Positions 1-14,400 of a stretch of DNA of 64,000 bases are shown piece by piece. The first letter of the stretch is position 1. Each line of letters starts with the position of its first letter. The position numbers and the translations under genes were made by a program. Under the pieces are notes generated by a model. It worked only from the letters and a program-made list of their open reading frames with translations. It made no database searches and was not told where the DNA came from. Source of the stretch: Whitmania pigra (lineage: Eukaryota; Annelida; Clitellata; Hirudinida; Haemopidae); the NCBI GenBank assembly GCA_021613335.1, contig JAJTWR010000359.1:167001-231000 (forward strand), given 5' to 3'.

Positions 1-67
1 TATTTTTTGTTAGTACCAGGATTGCACATCTGAGAAACAATATTTGAAAAACGAAACAATATTTTAG

Positions 68-3000
68 CTTCCCCTGATTCTCTCGGCTCTGCACAAAAGC
101 GTCTATGCCATTCTCATAGGAAGACTTCCACTGCCTTTATGGATGGATGAAGGTTTAAAAAAAGAATCAGAGATTGCATCATTTGTTCTCAAGGAAACCC
201 TCCAGATCTTTCCTGCTACTTGCCAGTTTGGGGGCTCCAATATTGCAAGTGATGGTGTTCATCTCTATATCCAGAATAAACGGGCACTCTTTAAAGTTGG
301 GTCTGGTTTTCAGAGCACTTTGATGGTTAGAATTTGTTGCCAATTCATTTGATTCATTATCATGTTATTAAATACACTTTTAATATCATTAATTGTTCTT
401 GGTGTTATCCTCGTGCGCCCACATACCAAGATAAGAGAAACAGATTTGTCATCAAGCCTAATTCCGCTAGCATTAAAATTGTTTGTTATTAACTAAACAA
501 ATTTGGTTAATTAGAACAGCTTGCTAATATTCCATTACAGCATTAAAATCTCAAATTATCAGCATTAAGGGGTAAAGTCTTTCACTAAACCTCCGGACTA
601 ATGTATCTTTATCATAGGGGCTGACCTCTTTTTTTTTGTGCAAATTTGTTTAAACTAATATAAAAATGCGATGAAAAAATGTGTATAAAATCTATAAATA
701 ATGTGCATTGAATTCATCAACAACTCAGCTCTTGCAGACAGGTGTTTATTTATGGATAATTTTGAATTAAATAATACCTCACTTAATTAACATTTACAAT
801 TTAAAAACAATACGGAATGGTTTGACAATTTCATTCTAAAACTAACATCTTTCCATCAAAATCCCTATTATTATTGCAAAAGTTTTATTTGGTCTTTCCA
901 ATGTATTATTTATTAAGTTTTATCAACTGTCCAAGTTGTTTTGCTCTGGTTTAACACATTCTGAGGCCAATATGCTTATTTCACTCACATACCTTTTATA
1001 TTAAAGGGTCATGTTTATGCGTTCAACCCTGAACTTAAGCATTTGGAGTCTGATTGGATTGGATACTGCAAGGTATTTGATCACTTATTGGGTTTTTATG
1101 TGCTGATTAAATAACTTCATTATTAACATTAATTCGTAGGAGCAACTACTATATAGGAAAGGTATCAACGGATCTTGTCTGATTACGATTGATACCAATA
1201 GTCTTCTATTTACTAGAGAAATAACTCTTTTGAGTAAGTCAAGCATCACTTATATTAACATTATGTATTTTTACCTATGGCCTGATTGTTAATTAATTGA
1301 ATTAATCGTAATTTATTAATTAATTGTTAAATTGTTTACAATTTAACAACATTATATGAAATAATTATTGCCATGCTTGCAGGTCCAGCAACTGATCATC
1401 TGCCATTATTCACTGATGGAAATGAACTTTATCAAATTCAAAATCACAGAGAAGTTTGTTTGAAATTGGTTGCAAACTTTTAAGATAACATTTGTACCTT
1501 TTTTTTATTAATTTTATGTTTAGGTGGAAAATTATGAAGTGTTTAGAGTTGAATTGGGTAAGGATGGTACACCGTTGGACAGCATGGGGCTTCAACTTAA
1601 ACTTTCCCAAAAAAAATTATTTTCATTTGGTGGTTCTTCCTATGACAAGCAAGAAGCAGTTCATGAAATTGGTAAGACAAAAGTTTTTTACTTGTCACTT
1701 ATTTTAACTGGTTCTCTTTATAAGTGGATTGAAGATGTGATTTTTGAATTTTTTTCTTTGTTTTCTTTATTTAAAATGTATTGAATTTTTTTCAAATTGT
1801 TTTTTTTTTGCCTGCAGGTTGTGATAATGATGAGGAGATTTGCAGTGTGACCTCCTGCAAAGACTTTGGACTGCTGAGGCTGACATCTGGCCGAGTGATG
1901 TATAAAGGTCGTGGGGTTATGATGGGATTGAAGGGAAGCACCTTTGCTTCTAATTGGACTGACCTCCCAATCATAAAATCACCCAAAATAATGCAAATGT
2001 CAACTGGCCACGAAGGCTACCATGCTTGTTTTGTTTCCGAAGATGGAGTGGCCTACTTTGCTGGGGTTTCAAAAAGAGGAGAAGATGGAGAGAGTTCCAA
2101 TTTTTGTGGGAGAATTTTTATGTTGACATTTTATGCTAATTAGTAGTATCATTTAAGCCAATGTGATTATTATGCGATTCATTATTGCCTTAGCTAAAGT
2201 GAGGAGAGCCATAAAAGCCGTAAAACCTCGGAGAATGATGAGGGTGGAGAATAAACACATTGTGTTCTCTGCATGCAATTACGCCACCACCGCACTCATT
2301 ACTAGAGAAGGGGAGGTTTTCATGTTTGGGAAGGATGCCTACTATTGTGATGCAGCCACAGGTTGATTTGATGTCTGTTTATTAAACATTCAGTTTTACA
2401 AATGCAAACTCGATTTCTTGATTTCAAATGGTTTCATGACATAAAAGTGATTCGTTAATTATTTATTTATTATAATTTATTCATAGTCTAATTAATTTAT
2501 CTTTTTGGTTTTAAGTTACGTTATTTCCATTACGTTATGCTAAAAGGACTCCTTGGTGGCAGCAAATTGTTGGATGTAGCCAGTTTGAGCCTTGGGAAAG
2601 CTCATGTCATCATCCTGACCAAGAAGGGACAGATATACTCATTTGGACTCAACAACAAAGGACAGTGTGGTAGGGGCTGTGGTACCAGTCCTGATGTTCT
2701 TATGTTCACCAAGGCAGATGATGGTGAAGTTTCCTTTCTGGATACTTTAAATGCATAAATCATGTTAATTAAATAAAACTTTATTTTTACTCTTGATTTA
2801 ATTTCAAGTAACTATTCAATGTATCTTTAAACATATTTAAAAAATTAATTTTTAGCCCAAAAGATTTTTGATTTGGACGAAGAGGCTGAAAGTGAATCAT
2901 GCAGTCTAACAGGTAACTTAACAGTAACTTCATACTAACAGCATACTTCTATCCTGAATGTTTTACACTGACATGACAAACCTAATAACTTTGCAGGAAA

Positions 3001-5411
3001 TCACACCTGGCACTATGATTGCTGCACAGTTTGCACCAGTTGTAAACAGTGTACTGGCTTTGGCAGTGAATGCTTGAATAGCTCCAAGGATAGAAATCCT
3101 GGAGAGTATGTTTAAAGCTTTTAAAAATGATTGACTTAATCATGGTTTATTAAACGACTATAATAAAAAAATTGCATTGATGATATTTAGTTTAAATTGG
3201 AATTATTACTTAGCACATTTATATTTTGTGTTTAAGATTATGTGGTTGTGGTGTGGGTGATCCAGGGTGTTTGGAGTGTGGAATCTGCAAAGCATGTGCC
3301 AAGAAAGTGGTTTCAAATTTTGATTTTTCAAAAGTCAATGAAGGTGTCAAGTTTCAAGGTTGTTATTACTTCAAATCAATTCTGTTATCTAATATCCATT
3401 AAAAATATAAGTTGACTGAGTATAAAAGAGGTTTGAAGATATAAATTGTCTGTTAATGATTAAAATTCTAATTGAACGACTACAGGTCAGTTCTTCAGAC
3501 GCCCCTTAAGCAGAGCCAAGAACAAACGATCGAGAGAGAGAACCAAAGATAAAACCAAGATAATCTTTCCCCATCTCAGTGGTTGATTATTATTATTTTT
3601 TTTATTGTAACCTTAATTATACTTTTATTTCTTGAAAAAAGTAATTGATTTTATAAAGAATGCAATTGATTTTAATAATCAATTTTGTTGATGATTTGTT
3701 TTAGTTCCTAGTTTATACATTTCTCATTAGAAATGCCTGCAGCATTGAGCGACCAAGAACAGGACGCAGTGAAATTGGCATGTCTTCCTATTGGGCCTAT
3801 CGAAATGACTTTGAATCATGATGAAGTCGTTGTTCAGGTGTCGTGTGGTCTCCATCACTCGGGTGAGTGTGATGTCTTATTAAGTGATCAGTGCATTGTG
3901 AATGTTATAATTTCCAATAATATTTTTTGATCATACATTTAAAACATCTGAAAAATTTATTAATATAATAGAGGGACTAAACTGCTTCTTATTAACTTAA
4001 GTGTTGCATTAACCACTAAGAAATGTTGATTTGATTGCAGTGCTGCTAACATCCTTTGGAAATGTTTTGGTGTTTGGCAGCAATCAGTTTGGACAGCTGG
4101 GCCTGGGGGATGTTCTTGTTCGGTATTTGAGTTTAGCTAATTTTTTGAGTGCCTTACGCATCTGGATAGGATGCAAAGGCATTTGTTAATCGATCCACCA
4201 TTTATATATGCGATGCTCCCCAGCAGTGCGGGCTTGGTTGTGAACGTGACTTGTAAAGACTGTTACTTTCACCACCGTTTGCAGGGACGCAACTCTCTGA
4301 GCCAACTTACATGCCAATATTTATAAATATACAAGTTATTCATACATTTTGCTAGCAATAATAAATGCAAAAGTGAGAAATTAATGATGGCAGGCATTGT
4401 GGGATTAGTGCTGTACAAAGGGTTAACAAAAACCATGTCTGATGCTATGCACATGGTGCTATGTAAATGAAGTACATTTCCATTTACATTTGTTGACAAG
4501 GTCTCATTAAAAAGGATGCATTTGATAATTTAAAAAAGAATATAAAAATTGTGAACATCTCATCAGGAATATCCCAACTAAAGTTGACATCTCGAATATT
4601 AAACAAGTGGCAGCAGGAAGCCATCATACTTTGCTCCTCACTCATTCTGGTCAAATATTTACTGCTGGGAGTGACAAGGTTTCCACAAGTTATTTCATCA
4701 TTTCATATTCCTGCATTAATATTGATAACTGATATAATTACGAAATTATCAACATCATGAATCCAAGCTAAATTAAATATTTTTGATGTAAAATGTTTTT
4801 CTTGTTATCACAGAACAGACAACTTGGTCGAGAAGTTAGTGAGAAACATTCATCCTTGCGCTTCCATCCAATTCCGGGTGTGGGTGAGTTTGTTTGAAAT
4901 TAACGAAGTCTTTGTTCTGCAGAGTCAAAATATTTGATCTAATATAAATTTATTAGATTGCTGAATTGCAAAATGCATTTACCACTTATAATGTTTCTTC
5001 AACTTTGTAAAATATCTAATGTAAATATTATAAAGATTATCATCTCCATTGAAATCATTAACTCAGGTGCTTCATTTGGAAGAATTGCCACATGGATTCA
5101 TGCTAGTGGTGATCAAACGTTCTTTAGAGCTGATGATTCTCTGGTCACTCCTGACACTCTTGCCAGTGCTAATATTTTTGCTAACTCATACTTCATTGGT
5201 TTGCACTGATGAGCATTGGATGGCTGATTTGAACTAATTACAGAATAAATTAATTTATTGAAGGTATCATACCACAACGTGAAGGCAGCGATGTTGATCA
5301 ATGTATAGTGGTGGACAAAAGAGATGGATCATGTAGGATTCACATGGATGAGTTGCAATGGCTGAAAAGGAAAACTTTTTGCTTTGATCCACACTTTGAT
5401 GTTGTTTGGAG
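68..5411 (+). CDS. MYCBP2: MYCBP2 exons 1-18: RCC1-like domain (RLD)
   Basis: Exons 68-325, 1007-1072, 1140-1233, 1383-1453, 1524-1671, 1818-2105, 2194-2361, 2547-2723, 2856-2912, 2997-3105, 3237-3358, 3486-3581, 3731-3862, 4041-4122, 4567-4678, 4814-4883, 5067-5198 and 5264-5411 join in a single frame. The product shows RCC1-type blades with recurring glycine/histidine signatures such as [38 protein letters not shown] and FGQLGLGD, then [20 protein letters not shown], which matches the end of the vertebrate RLD. In the family this propeller is a regulatory and partner-binding region. The acceptor of the 2547 exon was chosen because only that AG keeps the frame open. Confidence 0.9.
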
Positions 5412-8400
5412 GTTTGTCTTTATTGGTTGTGAGTATCATCACCATCGTTGTATCACATTATACGAGTAGCTCAGATAAGATTGCAGAGGTTTCGCGGGAG
5501 GATACATATGTCCCCAGGTGCCAAAATGCGGCTTACAACATTATATTATAATAACTGAACAAGGTTAATAAGGTTAATATAATTATTATTATTAATATAA
5601 TAATAATTATTATTATTAATATAATTAATATATTATTATTATAAATAATATAATATTATTATTAATATAATTATTATTATTATTATTATTATTGTCATTT
5701 CATCATTATTATCATAATAATTGTTATCATAATGATGATAATAATAATGATGATGATGATGATGATGACGACGATAATTTCGACGACGACGACGATGATG
5801 ATAATAATGATAATAATGTTTCTGGCAAGTGGTCAAAAAAGGTTGTGCAACATTGATCTACTGTGATCTTTCTCTTCTTAGTGTTGCAAGAGAAAAATTT
5901 GAAAAAAAGATATTTTGATTGCATCATTGACCAGTTTGTGACATTGAATTCAAGAAAAATAAATCTTTTGTAGACTAAATAAATCAGAATATGCAGTGAG
6001 TCATGTACTATAATTTCTATAGATTCGTTTCTTGAAACACAATTTTTTATTATATAAATGAAGTTACAATATTCATCACATCAATGATATTTCCACTTCA
6101 GTTATGATGAAGAATCACAAAAAGTGTGCTGCCTAAGTGTTATTGAAGGAGTGATGGGAAAAAGGAAGAATTTGTTCAGAAATGTGGGGAATCCATTGGA
6201 CCCTCTGTTTTCCATTCCCACTTCAATGAATTCCTCATCGACCAGATCGAGGGTGGCAACCAATGTTCTTGGTGAGTATAATATTTAATATTTTCTTATG
6301 CATGGTTCAATATTTTATTCACAACTAAAGTGATTTGTTATTTTTACTTTTCCAAACAATTACCTATTTATTATTACATGTTCAATGGAAGAGGTGTTTT
6401 TGCAATAGCTGTCATATTAATTTATTTATGTGCAGCATGTCTTGATGTGATGACCCTGGGTCACATGACTGATGTAAAGATATCTGAACTTGAAGCTGAT
6501 AAGCCTATCACTGGCAACCTACTTTCAAGAGAGGATTTCTCAGTTGTCAACAGATTTGAGAGTTTGTGATTTTGGTAAAATTATTGCTTAACAAAGTGTG
6601 TTTACAATTTTTTTTGAAATCTATTGTTTATGATGATTTATCATCAGATTATTTAGTGCTCATACCATTGATTTAGATCATGGAGGTGGGTGGGGCTACT
6701 CTGGCCAATCTGTGGAGGCTATACGATTTTCTTGTGATACGGATATCATACTTGGTGGATTTGGACTTTTTGGAGGTAGAGGGGAATATTCTGCAAAAAT
6801 CAAAGTAACTACTTCAGCCTTTATATCAAAAATAAATTCTCATTGAAAATAAAATTAGCCTTCACTAATGGTGTATTATTATTCATTTGTCACAGCTTTT
6901 TGAACTTGGGGCTGAAGTTTTAGACAACGAACCAGAAGGAGAACTACTTGCCGAATCAGACGAAGTTTTATTTCGGTGCCCTCCAAAGTATGGGATTCAT
7001 TTGAATTAATCTTTTGTTACACTAATAAATAAACATGTTTAAAATATTCTGCAACAATATCAGAGAGAAACATGTGATAATGTTTGATGAGCCTGTCTTG
7101 CTGCAGTCAAATCATTGGTACGTGGCCTGGGCAAGAATCTCTGGTCCGAGCAGTGACTGCGGATCGAATGGGCAGTCCACAGTCTTTTCAGATGACCAGT
7201 TTGTTAATTTTATAAGACTGTGTTACTTGTGAGGCAGTGGTTATATACTTTATAAGCCTGTGGTTAAAATTCCTGTGTGTTACTATTTTATGTGATGAGG
7301 TAGATATGTTATTTTCATTTTTCATGTTGTTTACTAAGTTTTTATTTAAAGTCATGTACATGTTAAATTCAATGATGATTGTTTGCTGACATCAGCACTG
7401 ATGATGAATGTAATGTGCTTGATTAAAAGGGTGATCTTCAAGTTCAGATGTTCTGGAAAGTCCAACAACGGTACAGATGTAAATGCGGGGCAGATACCAC
7501 AACTCCTCTATAAAATTGCTTCAAGCTCCAATTCTTCGAGCTACAGAAACAAAATAATTCATGATCAAACTGAAAGGGTTCTCATCCTTTCAAGAAGTTT
7601 TACACATTCTGTTTCTTCGGTAAGACATTTATCAGCTTGTTTTATATTTATTGGCTTAGGTCATCCTTCTTTATTATTGCCTGAAGTCCTGTTCATCACA
7701 TTTAAAATGAGAATGATGAAGTTTCACATGCATTCATGTTCATTTAGCACTTCTGTCTACCAAAATCTTCTGATTTAAATTTACTCATGCCAGACATCAT
7801 TTGAGAGTCTGATTAGCTTATTAAACTGGAGTTGGAGCACCTTCTGTTCATTGGGCATTGAGGTGGATAACTTAAAATGTGTCAGTCAAATGGTTGCCCT
7901 CTCCGATTTAAAGAGATTTGTCTACATCATTGAAGCCTGCTTGAGGCTTTTAAGGACTTACATCAATATTTGCTATCCCTCTCAAGGTAATTTGTACTTT
8001 CAGTAAAATTAAGCAGTTGTTTATTTTTGTGGCTTTTGTCAAATGTTGTAAAATGTGTTCATCAGGTTATAACTTGGAATTAAATAACTTTATAAAGTTT
8101 ATCTAATATTTCTGCATACTTCTGTGAAGTGTTGCCTCATTATTTTGAATTGCAGGTGATGTAGTAGTAAAAGAATCCTCAAGAATCTGTGAGTGTGTGG
8201 GTGACACTCGGTCCCTTTTGAGGAGAATAATCATTGAAAGTGGACTTATTGTCAAGGAGCCAAGTCCAAAATCAAACATCTATAAAGATTTTATGTTGCT
8301 CAAGAATAACATTCTCAGTCATTGTCAGAAGTAAAATTAATTTGTTTTATTGAGCAAAACAAAAACTAACCACAGTTTATGAGAATTATAAAAGGAGAAA

Positions 8401-11400
8401 ATGAGGTCAAGCATTAGCCCTTTGCAGATAATACAACTTTCTTGTACACTCAAAACCTCATAGATGATGGTACTGATGGTATTGATTCATATATTGCACA
8501 TAAATTTATACCTTTAATAGCAGACATCATAGCACCAATATTTAATTGTTCTTTTCGCACTGGTCTACTTCCCAAGTCCCAAAGTCATTCTGATATATAA
8601 ATCTGGAGATTATAGTCATTTTAATCATTATAGGCCACTTTCCATCTTACCCTATTTTTCAAAACTTATTGAAAAAATTGTCCATTATAGGCTATGTGAG
8701 TATTTTGATAAATTTAATCTTTTTAATAAATCACAATTTGACTTTAGGAAGAATCGTTCTACCTAGATGCCTTTTTTATTACTTCAATCTGATATTTCTA
8801 ATGCTGTAGACGAAGGCTCTTATTGCCTTTTCCTTGACCTAAAAAAGCTTCTAATTCTGTGAATCACTAAATTCTATTTTTAAATTTGAACATTATGGTG
8901 TTAGAGGCATAGTTTTAAACTGGTTTGTTGATTATTTAGCTAATAAAAACAAATGATTACTTGTGATAACATCGATTCTCATGATGTCATTGTAAATTAT
9001 GGTGTACCTCAAGAATCTATTTTAGGTTCACTTCTTTTTTATATGAATGATTTCAATGGTACATCTAATTTGTTTAAAGTAGTATTACATGCTGGTGACA
9101 TTGCTTTTTAGATTTCAGGTGACAATATTAATATTCTTATTCAATCTTTAAATAAGGAACTTAACAACATCAATAACTAGCTAATCGACTTTCACTTAAC
9201 ATAACCAAATCAAATTTTATTATTTTTCATTTTCCAAAAAAGGTCTTACTTTATGATTCTCCCTTTTCTATAAATAATATTGATCTGGTAAATGTCACTA
9301 GCTTTCTTGATATTATACTTGATGAACACCTTTCCTGGCTTGATCACATAAAATACACAATGCTGAATAGCTAGGAACATTGGTATCATTGCCAGAATAA
9401 GTCCTTTTCTAAGTTCCAAGATAGCGTTGCCATTATATTTTTCCCTTATTTATCTGTATCTTACTTGCTGTATTATTGCATGTATATCTATTTATTGCGC
9501 TCGTTTAAACCAATTACTTATTTTACAAAAGTATGTCATCCATATAATATTTTCACTGCCAATTTCATCTCACACAAATTTGACTTTTATCAATAACAAT
9601 TTATTAAATTTTCAACAAATACAGTCTTCAAATTGCTCTTTTATGATTTCTTACAATAAGAATTTTTAGGTCTTATGTCAACTAAACCAAACCTTGAGTA
9701 CTCCCTCTGCCATAGCCATGAATATACTCCATCTTTTGCCAAAACCACCCTCAAACTCTATTCAATGACATGCTGCGGACTTAGACTGTATAACACAGTT
9801 CCCTCATCTATCCAAATTCAGACGCAGACTGGACCATTCATACTATTATATTTATTATTTAAATTGCCCTTTAAATTACTTGAATACTTAGTTTGTGGTA
9901 TTCTTAATTAATTTATTTTAATTTATTTGACAGGTTTATTGTTCTTTTGATTAATTTATATTTCTGGATCTGCCTGCTAGCAGAAACATGTGCTTCCTTT
10001 AAGGCTGATCCATCACGAGTTCTTTATTAATCCTTTTTTTTTGGTGGCTTTGTGTCTTTTATTTTGATGACTAATAAAATTTAAAAAATAAGGAAAAAAA
10101 CTATATTTGAAGGAAGACAAATTCATAATAATCATTGCAGAATTATGGTAGCTAGAGTTTTGAACATATGTAAACATATGAGATGAGTGAAGCTTTATGC
10201 TTGATCTGGCAAAAGGAAGTCTATTGAATTTTTTTTTTTTTTGACTTTATAATAATAATAATTACAAATGTAATAACAACAATAATAATAATTAACAATA
10301 ATAATAGTATAATATTACTGACTTTCCATACCTATGAATGCATTTTTTGTAGGACTTTCAAGTCTTGTTTTAGGGTGTTTTATCCTACAGATGGACTCAA
10401 GTGGCATTGCACCTGTGAACTTCTGTCTCAGTTTGACCCTGTTTGTGTAATTCTTGGAATTACATCAAAAATTATATTTTACGAATGTTATAGTAATACA
10501 TTTATTAGGGTCAACAACTTAATTTATTGAATATATTAATTGTAATGTTGTTATAAATTTAAAGGCAAAAGAGAATAAAGATGGAATAGGCAAACTGTTG
10601 TCTTGTGTTTTTGAAGCCTTGTGTCATTCTTCTATCAACTTGTCTACTATTTTTGCAATAAGCCCTAAACACCTCCATGAAGCTTTTACCTTCGATGAAA
10701 ATAAAGCAAACTGCCCTATCCTCATCAGTCAAATGATTGTTAAGCTTCAACCTTCTAACACTGAGAGATTAACCTTCAATGAGGTTGTAAAGAAACTCAT
10801 TGAAATCTCAACCCATCCATTTTTAGATGCATCTGACAAGGTTGTTATTATTTCTATAATTAACAAAGTTATTTCTGTAATTTTTTCTAGTTTCATAAAG
10901 TGCAACAGTTTATTTAATTTCTCTCCTCACAGTCTTCAATTTCTCGTGATCCTCAACTCCTAAAAAACTCGTCTTCACTTACATCGGTTCTCATTTTTCA
11001 ATTGATCTCCTCATCAATTTGCTCAAGGGTTACTGTGCTTATGTTTATGTGTATATTTATGTGTTTATGTTTTGATTGCATTCATGTCTTCTACGCAGTG
11101 GATGAAAATGGAAATGTTTCATTATTTTCTCCTTGAAGATTTCTCAACAATCGCAAGAGAGACCAATTCTCATAACTCCAAGTCGGTTTTCCAGGATCAG
11201 TCAAGGAGTTTTCTGGAACTCAGGAAATGGAAGCCCTGATGCTGTCTGTTTTTCTGTCGATAAACCTGGGATTCTTATTGTTGGAGTTGGATTCTATGCA
11301 GGAGGAGAAGGAACATCCACTTTTGAAGTGGAGATTCTTGCAGATGTGATTATTACATTATTTTTTCTGAGAATTTTGAGTATATTTTAATATTTTTTTC

Positions 11401-14400
11401 TGTAATTATAATTTATAATTTTCTTTACTAAGGTTGTATGTAATTTCTAGCACAGCATTGGTAAAGCCAGTGATCTCTCAGATGTGCATTGGGGTTGCAT
11501 TGAACTTGTGAAGGGATCCTATGATATTGATGACTGCATCAATGATGTTGTACAGGTCAGGTTCAACAAACCTGTTTTGGCAGAGGTATTTCTTGTTCTT
11601 TTTGATTCATGCTTTTTAAATACATTTTTACTATTAGACCTATTTTAGTAATTACTAATTTTGATTTTAGGAGAATGTCAAGTATGCCTTGAGATTGAGA
11701 AACTATTGCAATAGAACGAGGAATGGAGATGACGGCTTAAATAAAGTCGTGGGTCCTGATGGTACAACGTTCACATTCACCTCATGTTCTCTGAGCATCA
11801 ATGGAACCAACCATATCAGAGGACAACTACCAATCATTCTCTACCAAAGGTACTGAATATTCAGTGTTTAGATGTAATGAGTCTGCCTTCAATTTTATGA
11901 TTATTTTTAGTTAAAAGTTAACTTTTTGATCATTAATTAGCACCCACCAGAACAATGACCTGATATCAGAGAGCAACAAGGCCATGCAGGAGCAAGAGGC
12001 CAGACAAAACCTCATGTTTGTTGTTCTTGAAGTCTTCAAGGCTGCTATTCAAGTCATGAGTCACATACAACAAACTTTAGGTTAGGGCTTTTCAAGCAGG
12101 ATTGCTAAGTAGTTGTAGTCATTTAGTTTAGACAATCACCTAGCTTTTAGATGATTATTCTGAACTTACATGTTCATGTATAAATAATTTGGGATTTGCT
12201 GACAAGTTAATGGTGTTTAGATGCAGGAATTATGGAAGCAATGTGTCATTCCCCACTTGTACATAGCCTCATTCCTCTGATGTGTTCCAGTATTGTGACC
12301 TATTTAATTCATGACCTCCATGTAAGGCCTTTTAAACTGAAATAATTTTTGTTTTATGCTTCAACTTATATTTACATTTTCAGAATTGTATTGAAATTTT
12401 GTCACCATTGAGTACTCTTTTGTCACACGTCACAAAGTTGCAAAAAATCTTTAGTCAGCCTAAGAATTTTCAAAGTTGTGAGAACATAGTGTCTGTGGAA
12501 AGTGAACATCCATACAAACCCGCAACTGTATCAACGCATCATGTTAGTTTCAAGGCATAGTTTTAACTGCAATTGAACGAAGATTTTGATCCTTTTTGTA
12601 TAAATGTAATTTGTTTATCAAATATTTATTAATTTTCAATAAAAAAAATTTACTTTAGTTTTATTGACTTTATAAAGGTAAAGTTTCCAGATGAAATTCA
12701 GTGGATGTCCATTGAATTTGACCCTCAGTGCTGCACATCACAGCTTGAAGACTATCTCCAGATTTACCTTCCAAATTCAGCACATTCAGATTCACTTATC
12801 CATTCAAGCCAAAACCATTTCTCAGCTGAGAAAACTGATAACATAGCCTTTACTAAATTGGAAAGGTTCACTGGATGGGTTCCTGTTTATAAGAAGATGT
12901 GTGGTCAAAATGGGTGGCCTGCTATGGCTCTCCTGCTACCTGGTAATAATAATTGTCATCTGCAATGCCTTGGACATCTTTTGCAGTTATATATTTTCAG
13001 GGAATGAATTAAGTCTCTCACTGCATTCATCGTCTTGCAATCAGAAAGAAGAAAAGAATACTTCATTTGGGTTCAAATGTCAGATTTCAGGCTTTCCAGG
13101 ACCTTCTGAAACAGACAAGGTTAAATAAATGTTATCATGTAAATAAGTTAGCTAAACATTTGTTTTGGGACTCATTAATGGCAGTGTAAGATTTAATTTA
13201 CTTATGATAAAGATGAACTCCATATTACTAATAATAAAAATAAAAGTTGTTATGCTACATTTGTAAATGTAAATGTACTTTGTAAGTGTAGCATCAAATG
13301 TGCATTTCTTGATAACCATTTATGCAGTGCTCCCTTCCAAAGGATGCCTGTGGCAGTGCAGGCTGGGTTTCGAACACATCATGTCATGACCATTGCCATT
13401 ACTGCCACAAGCAGGAATGCAACTCATTTGCTCAACCTGCACACCTGTTGATGAAATAAAAAAATTAGTGCAATGATGAAAAAAATTAAATGTATGAACA
13501 ATTAAAGTTTGGATCACAGGGTTTGACAGTGCTGGAAGAGGAGCTTGTAAAGCTTTCTGCCATTTGTGCTGAGATGCTTTTGAAGAAGGAAGTTCTATTT
13601 TCTTTCTGTTGGTTCCATGTTTCCTTGATTTCACAATGGGCTCCATTTAAAATGCTTAAACCTCATTGCAGGCAAAGAACCTGAAAAGGAGACACTAATT
13701 ATAGAAAATGCTGCAAATGAAGTGGGTGGCATTTATAGTCATGAAAGTTTAGCTTTGTTTAATTTGAATTAAATTAAGTTTTAAAATCATAAAGAAAAAA
13801 TTGCTGTTGTTTTTGGAGCACTGAAACATGCTGGAATGTTTTCCTCATTTTCATCATTTTTTCACGTTTATTCTTTTATGTTTGAACAAAATATGTTTGA
13901 ACGATATACATTTATATGAGAAGTTTTTTATTTTATCATTTTAATATGTTAGAGGTCAGTAAATACATTACAGATATACAAACTGCATTCTTCTCTGCTC
14001 GTCAAAAGCTTTCCTCTTCTTTACCTTCCAACAATCCACGAGGCTCTTGATGGTAGGCTTCCAATCGACAACACCTCCCATCAGAAGAAATTTCTCATCG
14101 ATTTCATTCAGAAAAATCCTGGCACCAGCGGTGGAAGATTTGCAGTGTTGGTCGAGTTTTGATAATCCACCCTTCTCAATTAATAATAATATTGTAATAT
14201 CATGCAATCTATAAAATCTTACATAATTTATTATCACAAATAGTACATGTGCAATACAAAATTAAACAAAATTGGCAAAAAATTATAGTATTAAATAGTT
14301 GAAATCTCAAATGAAATGACAAATTAGATTAAATAAATGTTTGATTGTAATATCAAAAAAGAAATTAAAAAATTCAAACAATAAATATATATTTTTTTAG

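Larger units (their letters stand above)
5412..6101 (+). other. MYCBP2 intron 18: microsatellite and deleted hAT copy
   Basis: This intron is almost wholly repeat. It starts with about 70 bp of unique DNA, then a hAT-like terminus at 5484, a compound ATT/GAT/GACGAC simple repeat, and the 3' part of the same hAT family up to about 5985. No coding exon is needed here: the flanking exons join in phase (2 nt carried over). Confidence 0.7.

Noticed and set aside
5639..5927. Minus-strand His/Tyr-rich and Ser-rich ORFs
   Set aside because: They are translations of the compound triplet microsatellite, not proteins.
7383..7778. 131-codon ORF as an independent gene
   Set aside because: Its coding part (7430-7619) is the PHR1 end of MYCBP2; the remainder is flanking intron in the same frame.
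13968..14237. Minus-strand ORF of 89 codons
   Set aside because: The plus strand here encodes MYCBP2 exon 40 ([22 protein letters not shown]), which aligns with the family without gaps; the minus ORF is its shadow.
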